Shown piece by piece: positions 1 to 8,792 of a stretch of DNA of 49,820 bases. The position numbers and the translations under genes were made by a program. Source of the stretch: CAZSCF01 sp964605365 (lineage in GTDB: Bacteria > Patescibacteriota > Minisyncoccia > Moranbacterales > UBA2206). Below the pieces are notes generated by a model. It was given only the letters and a program-made list of their open reading frames with translations, made no database searches and was not told where the DNA came from. The stretch lies in NCBI GenBank assembly GCA_964605365.1, contig CAZSCF010000003.1:1-49820 (forward strand), in the 5' to 3' direction. Positions within the stretch are counted from its first letter, which is position 1. Every line of letters starts with the position of its first letter.

Positions 1-942
1 GAAGAAGCTATTGAAAAGGCTTACGTGAACAATTTAACCGATGAATATATTTTACCGACTGTTATTATGGAAAACAAGAAACCTGTGGCTGTTATTTCTA
101 AAAATGATTCTATTATTCTTTATAATTTGCGATCTGACAGATCTCGCCAATTTACCAAGCTCTTTGTGGCCAAAAACAAAAAAAGAATCGTGACAGACGA
201 TATGCCGATTGTAGACAAAATAAAAAATCTGTATTTTGTGGCTATGACAGATTTTGGTCCGGATCTGGATGTGCACACAGCTTTTTTAAGTTGTCCTATT
301 CATACGACATTACCGGTTGTTTTAAAGGAAATAAAGCAACTTTATATTGCTGAATCTGAAAAATTTGCGCATATAACGTATTTTTTAAACGGCGGACACC
401 ATCAACAAGTTGACGGAGAGGATAGGGCTATGATTGACTCTCCTGATGTTGATTCCTATGCTAATGCGCCAGAAATGTCAGCCGCCGAAATAACCGCCTT
501 TGTTGTGAAAAAAATGGAGGAAAATAAGTATGATTTTATCGCCATAAATTTTGCCAATGCGGATATGGTCGGACATACGGGCAATTTGAAAGCCACGATA
601 AAAGCAGTTGAATTTTTAGATGAACAGATCAGGATTTTGTATCAGGAAATATTGAAAAGAAAGGGAAATTTAATAATTACGGCGGACCACGGGAACGCTG
701 ATGATATGATAGATTTTGAAACTGATCAGCCGAACACTTTTCATACTAAAAATCCTGTTCCGTTTTTGCTGGTTAGCGAAAAATTCAGACAAAAAAAATT
801 GCGCGAAGGGGGCGTGCTGGGAAATGTGGCCCCAACAATTCTGGATGTGCTGGGCATAAAGAGACCGGAAGTTATGATTAGAGGTTCTCTTATGAATAGT
901 TGCGAGGATACTAATGAATGCAAAATAACTTTTCGACGTTAG
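1..942 (+). CDS. gpmI: 2,3-bisphosphoglycerate-independent phosphoglycerate mutase, C-terminal 313 residues (5' end outside window)
   Basis: This enzyme interconverts 3- and 2-phosphoglycerate in glycolysis, in the cytoplasm, using two Mn ions. The frame is open from base 1, so the gene enters the window already running and the GTG at 25 is only an internal codon. Visible iPGM hallmarks are the GEDR segment near base 415, the NFANADMVGHTG metal-binding segment (bases 547-582), TADHGNAD (677-700) and the FHTKNPVPF histidine (about 736-762). The N-terminal part with the phosphorylated serine lies outside. The reading as iPGM rather than the cofactor-dependent dPGM is secure, because these alkaline-phosphatase-superfamily motifs do not occur in dPGM. 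The C-terminal tail of about 15 residues is unremarkable. It is followed after 35 bp by a sugar-kinase gene on the same strand. Confidence 0.95.
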   Translation, partial: EEAIEKAYVNNLTDEYILPTVIMENKKPVAVISKNDSIILYNLRSDRSRQFTKLFVAKNKKRIVTDDMPIVDKIKNLYFVAMTDFGPDLDVHTAFLSCPIHTTLPVVLKEIKQLYIAESEKFAHITYFLNGGHHQQVDGEDRAMIDSPDVDSYANAPEMSAAEITAFVVKKMEENKYDFIAINFANADMVGHTGNLKATIKAVEFLDEQIRILYQEILKRKGNLIITADHGNADDMIDFETDQPNTFHTKNPVPFLLVSEKFRQKKLREGGVLGNVAPTILDVLGIKRPEVMIRGSLMNSCEDTNECKITFRR

Positions 943-977
943 GCGGCTTGCGATTTAATTAAAAAATATTTAAAAAT

Positions 978-1937
978 ATGAATAAAGTAATTTGTATCGG
1001 CTCATCAACCCAAGATATTTTTTTTCCGACAAGTGAGGGGAAAATTATTGAAACACCGGAAGAATTAATTTCACAACGCAAAATTGCCTTCGAATTGGGT
1101 GCAAAATATAAAATTGATAGACGTTTTGAATCTTTGGGCGGTTGTTCGGCTAATGTGGCAGCCGGATTATCCAGGCAAAACCTGGAGGTGGCGCATTACA
1201 CAGTGGTCGGGAAAGATGCGATCGGAGAATGGATAAAAAAGATACATCTTGAAGAAAATATCGGAATTAATCTGGTGGAAACTTGTGATTGTAAAAGTGA
1301 TTTGACCATGGTATTGGTAAACGAAGATGGAGGAGAGAGGGTTATTTTTCATCACAAAGAAGCTAACGAAAAATTTGAATTTGATCCGGATAAATTAACA
1401 AAAGCGGACTGGGTGTATATTGGCGATATTTTTGGCGATTGGAAAGGTATTGTTGAAGGAATTGCCGAAAAAGCTGCAAAAGAGAATATGTTGATTGCCT
1501 TTAATCCGCGAGAAACAATGATTTCAGATGGTGGAAAAAAAATATTTGATTTTTTTCGATCTTGCGAAATTGTTTTTTTAAACAAGGATGAAGCGATTGA
1601 GATTTTGCTGGCGCACAACGGTAAAATTGATTCGCAAGATGAAAAATATTTGATGGCGGAACTTAAAAAATCAGGAGCCAGAGTGATTGTTATTACGGAC
1701 GGAGAGAGGGGTGCTTGGGCTATCAATGAAGACAATGATGTGCATGTGGATGCGGTAAAAGTTGATAAGGCAATAGACATGACCGGAGCAGGCGATGCTT
1801 TTGCCAGCGGATTTCTGGCAGCTTATATAAAGAGGAAAGATTTGGAAGAATGCGTTCATTGGGGAGTTAAAAATGGCGCTAGTGTGGTAAAACATTTCGG
1901 AGGAATTAAGGGGCTTCTCCGGGAAAATGAGATGTAA
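978..1937 (+). CDS. PfkB/ribokinase-family carbohydrate or nucleoside kinase
   Basis: A 319-residue cytoplasmic kinase that transfers phosphate from ATP to a sugar or nucleoside hydroxyl. The N-terminal PfkB signature is seen as SLGGCSANVAAGL (about residues 53-65). The C-terminal signature DMTGAGDAFASGF (about 264-276) contains the GAGD anion hole and the catalytic Asp. Length and motif spacing are normal for the family. Substrate cannot be told from sequence: adenosine kinase, fructokinase and ribokinase are all possible. The first ATG after the upstream stop is used; it has no Shine-Dalgarno sequence. It lies between glycolytic gpmI and the acyl-CoA synthetase, so a role in carbon metabolism is likely but inferred only from position. 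Confidence 0.88.
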   Translation: MNKVICIGSSTQDIFFPTSEGKIIETPEELISQRKIAFELGAKYKIDRRFESLGGCSANVAAGLSRQNLEVAHYTVVGKDAIGEWIKKIHLEENIGINLVETCDCKSDLTMVLVNEDGGERVIFHHKEANEKFEFDPDKLTKADWVYIGDIFGDWKGIVEGIAEKAAKENMLIAFNPRETMISDGGKKIFDFFRSCEIVFLNKDEAIEILLAHNGKIDSQDEKYLMAELKKSGARVIVITDGERGAWAINEDNDVHVDAVKVDKAIDMTGAGDAFASGFLAAYIKRKDLEECVHWGVKNGASVVKHFGGIKGLLRENEM

Positions 1938-1973
1938 AAAATAAAAAAAGAGTCTATATAAAAAAATAAAATT

Positions 1974-4031
1974 ATGAATTTGGATAATTTATTTAATCCG
2001 AAGTCCATAGCTGTTATTGGCGCTTCGGCTGAAAACGGGAAAATAGGCAACGTAATTGCTAAAAATATCTTAAGTCTTGGATATAAAGGTGAAATTTTTT
2101 TAGTCAATCCGAAAAAAGGAAATATTTTAAATCAGAAATGCTATGGTGATGTTTTGGAAATTAAAAAAAAGGTGGATTTGGCAATTCTGGCTATTCCGGC
2201 TGAATTTGTGAATGAAACAGTCAAAAAAGCTTCTTCTGTGGTAAAAAATTTTGTTGTAATCTCGGCTGGATTTTCTGAAATTGGAAGTGAAGGCAAAAAA
2301 CGCGAGATTGAATTAAAAAAAATAATCGAAAAAAACAATCTTAATATTCTTGGTCCAAACTGTTTGGGGTTTATTAATCCTAAAATAAATCTCAACGCGT
2401 CTTTTGCCGGAGAAATGCCCCAGAGAGGAAATATTTGTTTTATTTCTCAATCAGGCGCTTTGGCAGTGGCTTTTATGGATATCGCTCAAAAGGAAGATAT
2501 GGGTTTTTCCGGAATTGTTTCCATAGGTAATAAGATACAAATTGATGAAAATAACCTGTTGGAATATTTTGGAAAAGATAAAAACACCAAAGTGATCGGA
2601 TTGTATCTTGAAGACATAAAAAATGGTCAGGATTTTATTGCCAAAGCCCGGGAAATTTCGAAAATCAAGCCGATTGTGCTGTTGAAATCAGGAAAAACCG
2701 AAAAATCACAAATGGCCGTGGCTTCCCATACGGGAGCCCTGGCCGGAAGTAATGAAATAATGCAAGCAGCTTTTGAAAAAACGGGAATTATCGCGGCTGA
2801 TAATCTGGAAGAATTTTTTAAGTTATTGGAGTTTTTTTCTTTGGCAAGATTCTTTAAAGAAGAGCAAGTGGTCATTCTTACCAATGCGGGAGGTGCGGGG
2901 GTTTTGGCAACCGATGCTTTTGATAAAAAGGAAATAAAGTTGGCTGAAATTGACAAAAAAATAAAAACAAAATTAGAAAAATTTTTGCCTCTCGAATCAT
3001 CTTTGCAGAATCCCATTGATCTTTTGGGGGATGCCCAGGAGGATCGGTATGAAAAAGCGTTAAATGAAGTGGGGCAACAAAAAAATATTGGAATGATTGT
3101 TTCCATTTTAACGCCTCAAAAACAAACTCCGGTAGATGAAATCGCAAAAAGATTGGTAAATTTTGCCAAAAAACACAAGAACTTTCAACTGGTAGCTTCT
3201 TTTATCGGAGGAAATAAAATTAAAAACGCCGTAACATTTTTGAAAAAAAACAATATTCCAAATTTTTCTTTTCCCGAGCAAGCGATTGAAACACTGGAAA
3301 AATATTCAAAATGGAAAAAATGGAAAGAATGTGCTCCTGAGCGGGAAGAAAAATTTTTAAGAAACGAGGGACGGGCAAAAGCAGTCGGAAATATTATAGA
3401 AAAAGCCAGACAAGAAAACAGGACGGCACTTTTGTTTTCAGAAGCAAGTGAAATAATGAAAAAATATGACATTAACACGGTTAAGTTTTGGACAACTGAT
3501 TCAAAAGAAAAAATAAGCTTTCCGGTGGTTGTAAAGGTTGATAGCGATAAAGTTTTACATAAAACCGATAAAAAAGGACTGGTTTTGGGAATAAATAACA
3601 AAAAAGAACTTGCGGAGTCAATCAGGAAAATGCAGAAAAGTTTTCCCAAAAAAGATATCATTTTTCAACCAATGTTGCCGCGGCAGATGGAACTTATAGT
3701 TGGCATAAAAAGAGATTCAGTATTCGGTCCGGTTGTAGTATATGGATTAGGCGGAATATATACGGAGGTGCTCAACGCAGTTAATTTTTTGGTTTTGCCA
3801 AAAAGTAAAAATGAAATAAAAAAAGCTTTAAATAAAAGTAGAATCAGCTTCCTTTTTAAAAAAACCAGGGGCCAAGATTCATTTAGTGTCGAAAATGTAG
3901 CCCGGATTTTATGGAATGTTTGGATGTTGGCCAATGAAGTGGATGAAATAAAAGAGCTTGATATCAATCCTCTTCTTGTTTATAATGATGAAAAGAGGGA
4001 CACGGCAGTCGATGTAAAAATTATTATCTAA
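1974..4031 (+). CDS. acetate/acyl-CoA synthetase, ADP-forming, fused alpha and beta parts
   Basis: A 685-residue enzyme expected to convert acetyl-CoA (or another acyl-CoA), ADP and phosphate to the free acid, CoA and ATP. Domains in order: CoA-binding Rossmann domain (SIAVIGASAENGKIGN, about residues 12-27), succinyl-CoA-ligase-like domain (GPNCLGFINP near 125-135; SQSGALAVAF near 160), a second ligase-like domain with the phospho-histidine segment ASHTGALAG (near 250), then a C-terminal ATP-grasp domain from about 485 (PVVVKVDSDKVLHKTD; VYGLGGIYTEV; ELDINPLLVY). The subunits are separate in some archaea and fused here, as in many bacteria. With the porGDAB operon at 12854-15947 it gives a complete pyruvate-to-acetate route making ATP. 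Acyl specificity is not visible; a protein acetyltransferase-type homologue is less likely because no GNAT domain is present. Confidence 0.92.
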   Translation: MNLDNLFNPKSIAVIGASAENGKIGNVIAKNILSLGYKGEIFLVNPKKGNILNQKCYGDVLEIKKKVDLAILAIPAEFVNETVKKASSVVKNFVVISAGFSEIGSEGKKREIELKKIIEKNNLNILGPNCLGFINPKINLNASFAGEMPQRGNICFISQSGALAVAFMDIAQKEDMGFSGIVSIGNKIQIDENNLLEYFGKDKNTKVIGLYLEDIKNGQDFIAKAREISKIKPIVLLKSGKTEKSQMAVASHTGALAGSNEIMQAAFEKTGIIAADNLEEFFKLLEFFSLARFFKEEQVVILTNAGGAGVLATDAFDKKEIKLAEIDKKIKTKLEKFLPLESSLQNPIDLLGDAQEDRYEKALNEVGQQKNIGMIVSILTPQKQTPVDEIAKRLVNFAKKHKNFQLVASFIGGNKIKNAVTFLKKNNIPNFSFPEQAIETLEKYSKWKKWKECAPEREEKFLRNEGRAKAVGNIIEKARQENRTALLFSEASEIMKKYDINTVKFWTTDSKEKISFPVVVKVDSDKVLHKTDKKGLVLGINNKKELAESIRKMQKSFPKKDIIFQPMLPRQMELIVGIKRDSVFGPVVVYGLGGIYTEVLNAVNFLVLPKSKNEIKKALNKSRISFLFKKTRGQDSFSVENVARILWNVWMLANEVDEIKELDINPLLVYNDEKRDTAVDVKIII

Positions 4032-4050
4032 TTTATTTTTTATCAAAAAA

Positions 4051-4611
4051 ATGAAAAACAAAGCATTAAAAATTTTAATAGTTGATGATAACGGAGATAT
4101 CAGAACCATGTATGCCGAAAATTTTAGAAAGAGCGGGTTCGATGTCGAGGAAGCTGTTGACGGTTTGGACGGATTAGATAGGGCTACCAAAAATATTCCG
4201 GATATTATTTTTACCGGCATCATAATGCCCAGGATGGATGGATTTGACTTGATGGCTAGTCTTAAAAAAAATGTAACCACCAAGGATATTCCTGTAATCA
4301 TTTCCTCGCATATGGGTCGTGAAGAAGACCAAAAAAAAGCCTTTGAACTGGGAGCCAAAGATTTTATCGTAAAAACCATGAGTACTCCGAAAGAAATTGT
4401 GGAAAAGGTAAAAATGATGTTTAACCCCAATATTTATAAATTAAGAATCGTACAAAACGAATTAGATGCGAAAAAACTGGCTTCGGTTTTGCAACTTGGA
4501 AATGACATGGTGTGTTCCAAATGTGGTGAAAATTTGATAATTTCTCTTGAGCTGGCTGATTCAAACGATAAAAATATCAAAGCAAAAATCAGTTGTCCTA
4601 AATGTGGTTGA
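4051..4611 (+). CDS. degenerate response-regulator receiver domain with C-terminal zinc ribbon
   Basis: A 186-residue protein. Residues 7-125 form a CheY-like receiver: acidic pair VDD at 11-13, MPRMDG near 59-64, conserved Ser in IISSHM and Lys in FIVKTM. The phosphoacceptor Asp expected in the segment DIIFTGIIMP is Gly56 (codon GGC at 4216-4218), so normal aspartyl phosphorylation looks impossible. The tail carries two CxxC pairs, Cys155/158 and Cys182/185, which should form a zinc ribbon; no DNA-binding or enzymatic output domain is present. The last cysteine pair ends one residue before a TGA stop. No histidine kinase is nearby. The next gene is recJ. The role is unknown; a phosphorylation-independent protein-protein or nucleic-acid adaptor is an inference. 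Confidence 0.85.
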   Translation: MKNKALKILIVDDNGDIRTMYAENFRKSGFDVEEAVDGLDGLDRATKNIPDIIFTGIIMPRMDGFDLMASLKKNVTTKDIPVIISSHMGREEDQKKAFELGAKDFIVKTMSTPKEIVEKVKMMFNPNIYKLRIVQNELDAKKLASVLQLGNDMVCSKCGENLIISLELADSNDKNIKAKISCPKCG

Positions 4612-4672
4612 AAAAATTTTCATTTAATATATTCAAAAAACGCAGAAAATAAGGCGGGGCAGAGCCTCGTTT

Positions 4673-4678
4673 TATAAT
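4673..4678 (+). promoter_or_regulatory. possible -10 box of recJ (near-leaderless)
   Basis: TATAAT lies 7 bp before the recJ ATG at 4686, so a start at the usual distance would fall on or beside the start codon. There is no convincing -35 hexamer 16-18 bp upstream and no Shine-Dalgarno sequence before the ATG. In AT-rich DNA a chance match is possible. Confidence 0.35.
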
Positions 4679-4685
4679 TAATGCC

Positions 4686-6407
4686 ATGAAAAATACTTGG
4701 AATTGGAAAATAAAAGAAGGTGCCATTTCATTTGACAAAAAATTAACGGACAAATTTAATCCAATAATTTTGCAGTTGCTTTTTAATCGCGGAATCAAAG
4801 ATGAAGAAAAGATTGGAAGTTTTTTAAATTTTGATTATGAAAAAAATGTTTCAGATCCTTTCGATTTTTCTCAAATGAACAAGGCGGTTGAAAGGATTGC
4901 TTTGGCGCTAAAAAGAAAGGAAAAAATTGCCATTTTCGGCGATTACGATGCGGATGGGGTGACAGCGACCGTGTTAATTTCAGAGATGTTGGCAGATTTG
5001 GGTGCGGAAAAAATTATTCCATATATTCCGGACAGACAACTTGAGGGTTATGGCATGAATATGGCTGCTTTGGATTTTTTGCAAAAAGAAGGCATAAGTC
5101 TGATTATTACGGTTGATTGCGGCATAACAAATGTAGATGAGGTTTCCGAGGCCAAGAAGCTTGGTATGGATGTTATAATAACGGATCATCATCATATCCC
5201 ATCTTCTTTGCCGGAGGCCGTGGCTATTCTTAATCCGCATATGGAGGACGAAAAAAGCGAAATAAAATGTTTATCCGGAGTCGGCGTGGCTTTTAAACTG
5301 GCACAGGCTATTTATCAGAAAGTGCAACCGGAAAAAATAAATCAGATAAAATGGATGTTGGATTTGGTGGCTATCGGAACCATTGCGGATTGCGTATCGC
5401 TTCTGGGTGAAAACAGAATATTGGTTAAATATGGATTGATTGTTCTTTCAAAAACGCGACGAGTGGGACTTAAGGAAATGTTTAGTGTGGGAAGAATATC
5501 TGTTTCTGAAGATGATATTCCGGATACGCACAAAGTGGCCTTTCAAATTTCTCCCAGGATAAACGCGGCTGGCAGAATGGATCATGCAAATGTAGCCTAT
5601 AATTTATTGGTTGAAAAAAAACCTTCTATTGGACGAATAATGGCGCTTGAATTGGAAAGTAAAAATCAAGAGAGGCAAAAAATAACCGCCGAGGTTGTCA
5701 GGGAAATAAGAATTATCGTCGAAAATTCTTTTAAAGGAAAGAATTTTATTTATGTTGCGAATGAACACTGGCCAGTTGGACTGTTGGGACTGATAGCCGG
5801 AAAAATAACCGATGAATTTAAACGACCCGTTATGATACTGCAAAAGCAAGCGGATGAATTCGCCGGGTCATTGCGAAGCATTCCGCAAATAAATATCATT
5901 GAAACACTGGAAAAGTGTTCGAGTTTTTTGGAAAGATTCGGTGGACATTCACAGGCGGCCGGAATTAGGATAAAAAATGCCAACTTGGAAAAATTTTGCG
6001 CAAAAATGTCTGAATTGATTGAAAACGATCTTGAAGGCAAAGAAATGGATTTGGCGCGTGAAGCGGATATGGAAATCGAGGCAGAAGATATCAATTGGGA
6101 TTTAATGATGGAGATAAAAAGAATGGAACCTTTCGGGGAGGGAAACAAAGAACCGATTTTTATTATAAAAAACATGGTGGTTGAAGACATGAAGATTGTC
6201 GGCAATGGAAGCAAGCATCTTAAAATGTTTTTACGAGCTAAAAATGGCAGTCCGAAAATATTTGATTCCATTTTTTTTGGAGCCGGGGAAGAATTTAAAG
6301 AAATAAAAAAAGATGATAAGATAGACATAGCTTGCAATTTATGCCAAGATGAATGGAATGGAAACAAAAAAATTCAGTTAAAAATTATTGATTTGAAAAC
6401 AAATTAA
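4686..6407 (+). CDS. recJ: single-stranded-DNA-specific 5'-3' exonuclease RecJ
   Basis: A 573-residue DHH/DHHA1 nuclease that degrades single-stranded DNA 5' to 3' in recombination and mismatch repair. Catalytic motifs are clear: FGDYDADGVTATVL (about residues 83-97), ITVDCGITN (about 140), ITDHHH (about 165), LVAIGTIADCVSLL (about 225-240) and RINAAGRMDHA (about 285-296). The DHHA1 substrate-binding domain carries RFGGHSQAAGIRI (about 417-430), followed by the OB-like C-terminal domain. Length is normal for RecJ. The ATG at 4686 is preceded by a TATAAT box rather than a ribosome-binding site. RNase H follows after 14 bp, so the two nucleases are probably co-transcribed. Confidence 0.96.
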   Translation: MKNTWNWKIKEGAISFDKKLTDKFNPIILQLLFNRGIKDEEKIGSFLNFDYEKNVSDPFDFSQMNKAVERIALALKRKEKIAIFGDYDADGVTATVLISEMLADLGAEKIIPYIPDRQLEGYGMNMAALDFLQKEGISLIITVDCGITNVDEVSEAKKLGMDVIITDHHHIPSSLPEAVAILNPHMEDEKSEIKCLSGVGVAFKLAQAIYQKVQPEKINQIKWMLDLVAIGTIADCVSLLGENRILVKYGLIVLSKTRRVGLKEMFSVGRISVSEDDIPDTHKVAFQISPRINAAGRMDHANVAYNLLVEKKPSIGRIMALELESKNQERQKITAEVVREIRIIVENSFKGKNFIYVANEHWPVGLLGLIAGKITDEFKRPVMILQKQADEFAGSLRSIPQINIIETLEKCSSFLERFGGHSQAAGIRIKNANLEKFCAKMSELIENDLEGKEMDLAREADMEIEAEDINWDLMMEIKRMEPFGEGNKEPIFIIKNMVVEDMKIVGNGSKHLKMFLRAKNGSPKIFDSIFFGAGEEFKEIKKDDKIDIACNLCQDEWNGNKKIQLKIIDLKTN

Positions 6408-6421
6408 ATAAATAGTAAAAT

Positions 6422-6859
6422 ATGACTATGCTGGAAAAAATTGTAATGTACAGCGATGGAGGATCCAGAAATAATCCGGGGCCGGCGGCCATTGGCGTTT
6501 TTGTCGAAACACTTAACAAAAAATACGGGGAATATATTGGCATCAAAACCAATAATGAAGCCGAATACGCAGCTTTGATTTTTGGGCTGAAAAAAATAAA
6601 ATCTTTGATTGGCAAGGAAAAAACAAAAAATACTGAAATAGAATGTCGTCTGGACAGTGAATTGGTCGTGAAGCAATTGAATCATGAGTATAAGCTAAAG
6701 GAAGAGTACATACAAAGAAATTTTATAGAAATTTGGAACTTAATGTTGGATTTTGGAAAAGTTTATTTCCGGCATATTCCACGTGAAAAAAACAAAATCG
6801 CCGATGCATTAGTTAATGAAGCGCTGGACGAACAGATAAAACAAAGCAGTCTATTATAA
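6422..6859 (+). CDS. rnhA: ribonuclease H, type 1 fold
   Basis: A 145-residue RNase HI-fold enzyme that cuts RNA in RNA-DNA hybrids. The acidic active site is visible: Asp in MYSDGGSRNNPGPAAIG (about residues 9-26), Glu in NNEAEYAALIFGL (about 45-57), Asp in RLDSELVVKQL (about 75-85) and the late Asp in KNKIADALVNEAL (near 125-138). It resembles the short RNase HI form without the basic protrusion. The ATG at 6422 is chosen; a second ATG two codons later would remove only two residues. It sits directly behind recJ, so it may share its message. Confidence 0.92.
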   Translation: MTMLEKIVMYSDGGSRNNPGPAAIGVFVETLNKKYGEYIGIKTNNEAEYAALIFGLKKIKSLIGKEKTKNTEIECRLDSELVVKQLNHEYKLKEEYIQRNFIEIWNLMLDFGKVYFRHIPREKNKIADALVNEALDEQIKQSSLL

Positions 6860-6870
6860 ATATATTTTTA

Positions 6871-6876
6871 TATAAT
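6871..6876 (+). promoter_or_regulatory. possible -10 box for the MacAB-like operon
   Basis: TATAAT lies 14 bp before the ATG of the membrane-fusion gene, in the 31-bp gap after rnhA. No good -35 hexamer is present at 16-18 bp spacing. It is a weak prediction that depends on the -10 box alone. Confidence 0.3.
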
Positions 6877-6890
6877 CTAATAAAACAAAC

Positions 6891-7913
6891 ATGGCTAAGT
6901 ATAAAAAAAGAATAATATTTTTGGTGATAGTCGTTGTGCTTATTGGTGGCGGTGTTTATTATTTCAAAACTAAAAAACCGGCGATTGAATATACAACGCA
7001 AAAAGCCGAGAAGGGAACTTTGACACAGACGGTTTCCGTGACCGGAAAAGTAGTTTCTCAAAGTGAAGCTGACCTATCTTTCAAGCTCAGTGGAAGAATA
7101 GAAAGTATGTATGTTGAAATTGGGGATAAAGTTATAAAGGGTCAAAAAATAGCTACGATTGACAGGGGAACATTAAATCAGCAACTGAGTGGAGCCAGAC
7201 AGGATTTGCTTGTACAGAGAAATACTCTTTATGATATGAAAAAAAGAAAAGCAACCTATAGTTGGGCACAAGAAGAGGCGCAAAGGGCTAGAATTAAATC
7301 AGCCGAAGAAAGTGTAAATGCTTTGCTTGAGCAAATCAGTGAAACCATCCTTTATTCTCCAATCAGCGGGACGGTTATTACCAAAAATGTTGAAGTCGGA
7401 GAAACAACCGTGGCTAATGCCGTGACGGCCAATACTTCCGTGGTAACGATTGCCGGAGAAGGAGATTTAGAAATCCAAGCCAATGTTCCGGAATCAGATA
7501 TTGTCAAAGTGGCGCTGGGTCAAAAAGCCGATGCGACACTGGATGCTTTTACTGCCCAAGATATTTTTTCGTCTGAAGTGATCGAAATCGAACCATCTTC
7601 AACGGTTATTCAAGACGTTGTTTATTACAAGATTAAACTCAAATTTCCGACACCCGATTCAAGATTCAAAAATGGTATGAGCGCGGATGTTGATATTCAT
7701 ACCGCCCAAAAGGATAATGTAGTTTTCATTCCGGAAAGAGCCATTAAAGATGATGGAGGGCGAAAATATGTCGAAATTTTGAAAGATGGAAAAAATAACA
7801 TAATTGACAGGGCATATGTTGAAACAGGTATGCGTGGTGATGATGGGATGATTGAAATCACCTCCGGACTTTCTGGCGGAGAAAATGTGATAACGCTGTC
7901 AAAAACACAATAA
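6891..7913 (+). CDS. HlyD/MacA-type membrane-fusion (periplasmic adaptor) protein
   Basis: A 340-residue protein with one N-terminal membrane anchor (about residues 5-25, KRIIFLVIVVVLIGGGVYYF). After it come a lipoyl/biotinyl-like half domain (about 35-85, ending near IATIDRG), a short alpha-helical hairpin (about 90-155), the second lipoyl half (SPISGTVITKNVEVGE, near 158-173) and beta-barrel domains to the end. This is the architecture of adaptors that work with MacB-type ABC exporters. The next gene, 4 bp away, is the matching ATPase, followed by two permeases. In a lineage that probably has a single membrane, the adaptor cannot connect to a TolC channel, so it may instead shape a cell-wall-side assembly; this is inference. 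The exported substrate is unknown. Confidence 0.88.
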   Translation: MAKYKKRIIFLVIVVVLIGGGVYYFKTKKPAIEYTTQKAEKGTLTQTVSVTGKVVSQSEADLSFKLSGRIESMYVEIGDKVIKGQKIATIDRGTLNQQLSGARQDLLVQRNTLYDMKKRKATYSWAQEEAQRARIKSAEESVNALLEQISETILYSPISGTVITKNVEVGETTVANAVTANTSVVTIAGEGDLEIQANVPESDIVKVALGQKADATLDAFTAQDIFSSEVIEIEPSSTVIQDVVYYKIKLKFPTPDSRFKNGMSADVDIHTAQKDNVVFIPERAIKDDGGRKYVEILKDGKNNIIDRAYVETGMRGDDGMIEITSGLSGGENVITLSKTQ

Positions 7914-7917
7914 ACAA

Positions 7918-8700
7918 ATGTCAACATCTTTAATTCAAGTCGAAAATCTTTGCAAAACTTATGGTGATGATGGCGCCAAGACCAATGCTCTTTGTGGTGC
8001 CAATTTTACGATTGAAAAAGGCGAATTCGTTTCCATTATGGGGCCTTCTGGTTCGGGAAAATCAACCCTTATGCAACTCTTGGGTTTGCTTGATCGTCCG
8101 ACAGATGGAAAATATTTTCTGGAAGGCAAGAATACGGCAGCTTTTGATGATGATACATTGGCAAGTTTACGAAATAAAAAACTTGGCTTTATTTTTCAAT
8201 CTTTTAATCTTTTGCCCAGAACTTCAGTCTTTGAAAATGTAGAGCTTCCTTTGCTTTATGATGAAAAAATTCACCCCGTGAAATCCTCCAGAGGAGGAAT
8301 TTCGCAAGGCGAAATTATTTCACAGGGTAAAGAAAGTAATAAGGAAAAAGTCGAGGCCGCGCTGCAAGCAGTTGGTATGGGACATCGCACGCAATATCTT
8401 TCCAACCAACTTTCTGGCGGAGAAAAACAAAGAGTGGCTATTGCCAGAGCGCTGGTCAATAATCCGGAAATAATTTTTGCTGACGAACCAACCGGTAACC
8501 TGGATTCCAAATCGGGACTCCAAGTCATGAAGATTTTGCAGGAGCTTAATAACGAAGGACATACGATTGTTTTGGTTACCCATGAAACATATACAGCCGA
8601 ACATGCCAAGAGAATATTGTACGTGAAAGACGGTTCAATTATCGCTGATGATCAAGTCAAAAATAGAAGAATTGCGCAGGAGGGAGAAATGTTAAAATAA
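7918..8700 (+). CDS. MacB/LolD-type ABC transporter ATP-binding protein with an in-frame palindromic insertion
   Basis: A 260-residue ATPase that should power the FtsX-type permeases encoded downstream. Walker A GPSGSGKST (near residue 41), Q-loop FIFQSFNLLPRTSVFENVELPLLY, signature LSGGEKQRVAIARAL (near 161-175), Walker B IIFADEPTGNLDS and the switch His in VTHE are all intact. Between the helical domain and the signature there are about 18 extra residues (119-136, HPVKSSRGGISQGEIISQG). They are encoded exactly by a 54-bp palindromic element at 8274-8327, which is described separately. Family members usually have a short charged linker at this place. The insertion keeps the frame, so the protein is probably functional. 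Confidence 0.94.
   Translation: MSTSLIQVENLCKTYGDDGAKTNALCGANFTIEKGEFVSIMGPSGSGKSTLMQLLGLLDRPTDGKYFLEGKNTAAFDDDTLASLRNKKLGFIFQSFNLLPRTSVFENVELPLLYDEKIHPVKSSRGGISQGEIISQGKESNKEKVEAALQAVGMGHRTQYLSNQLSGGEKQRVAIARALVNNPEIIFADEPTGNLDSKSGLQVMKILQELNNEGHTIVLVTHETYTAEHAKRILYVKDGSIIADDQVKNRRIAQEGEMLK
8274..8327 (+). repeat. 54-bp palindromic mini-element inserted in frame in the ABC ATPase
   Basis: The element has imperfect terminal inverted repeats, CCCCGTGAAAT at 8274-8284 and ATTTCACAGGG at 8317-8327. Inside are two perfect hairpins: TCCTCC-AGA-GGAGGA (8284-8298) and ATTTCGC-AAG-GCGAAAT (8299-8315). Its length is 18 codons, so the reading frame is kept. Read on the minus strand, it begins CCCTGTGAAATAATTTCGC, which matches the start of the 13412-13540 element with compensating changes in the stem. 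Confidence 0.8.
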
Positions 8701-8712
8701 AACTTTATGATG

Positions 8713-8786
8713 TGTCATTGCGAGCGAAGCGAAGCAATCTAAATTTATAATTAGATTGCCACGTCGCTACGCTCCTCGCAATGACA
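8713..8786. repeat. long imperfect inverted repeat of the TGTCATTGCGAG type
   Basis: TGTCATTGCGAG at 8713 and CTCGCAATGACA ending at 8786 are perfect inverted ends; the interior pairs as GCAATCTAA with TTAGATTGC around an AT loop near 8745. The same end sequence TGTCATTGCGAG and inner TTAGATTGCCACGTCG recur at 15964-16066. The element fills the gap between the ATPase and the first permease and supplies an ATG at 8781 that should not be taken as the gene start. Confidence 0.85.
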
Positions 8787-8792
8787 ATAAAC

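Noticed and set aside
4597..4660. TGA at 4609 read through as Gly, extending the zinc-ribbon protein
   Set aside because: UGA=Gly occurs in some candidate phyla, but secA, murC and others here end at TGA with family-normal C-termini, and the added residues would be low-complexity.
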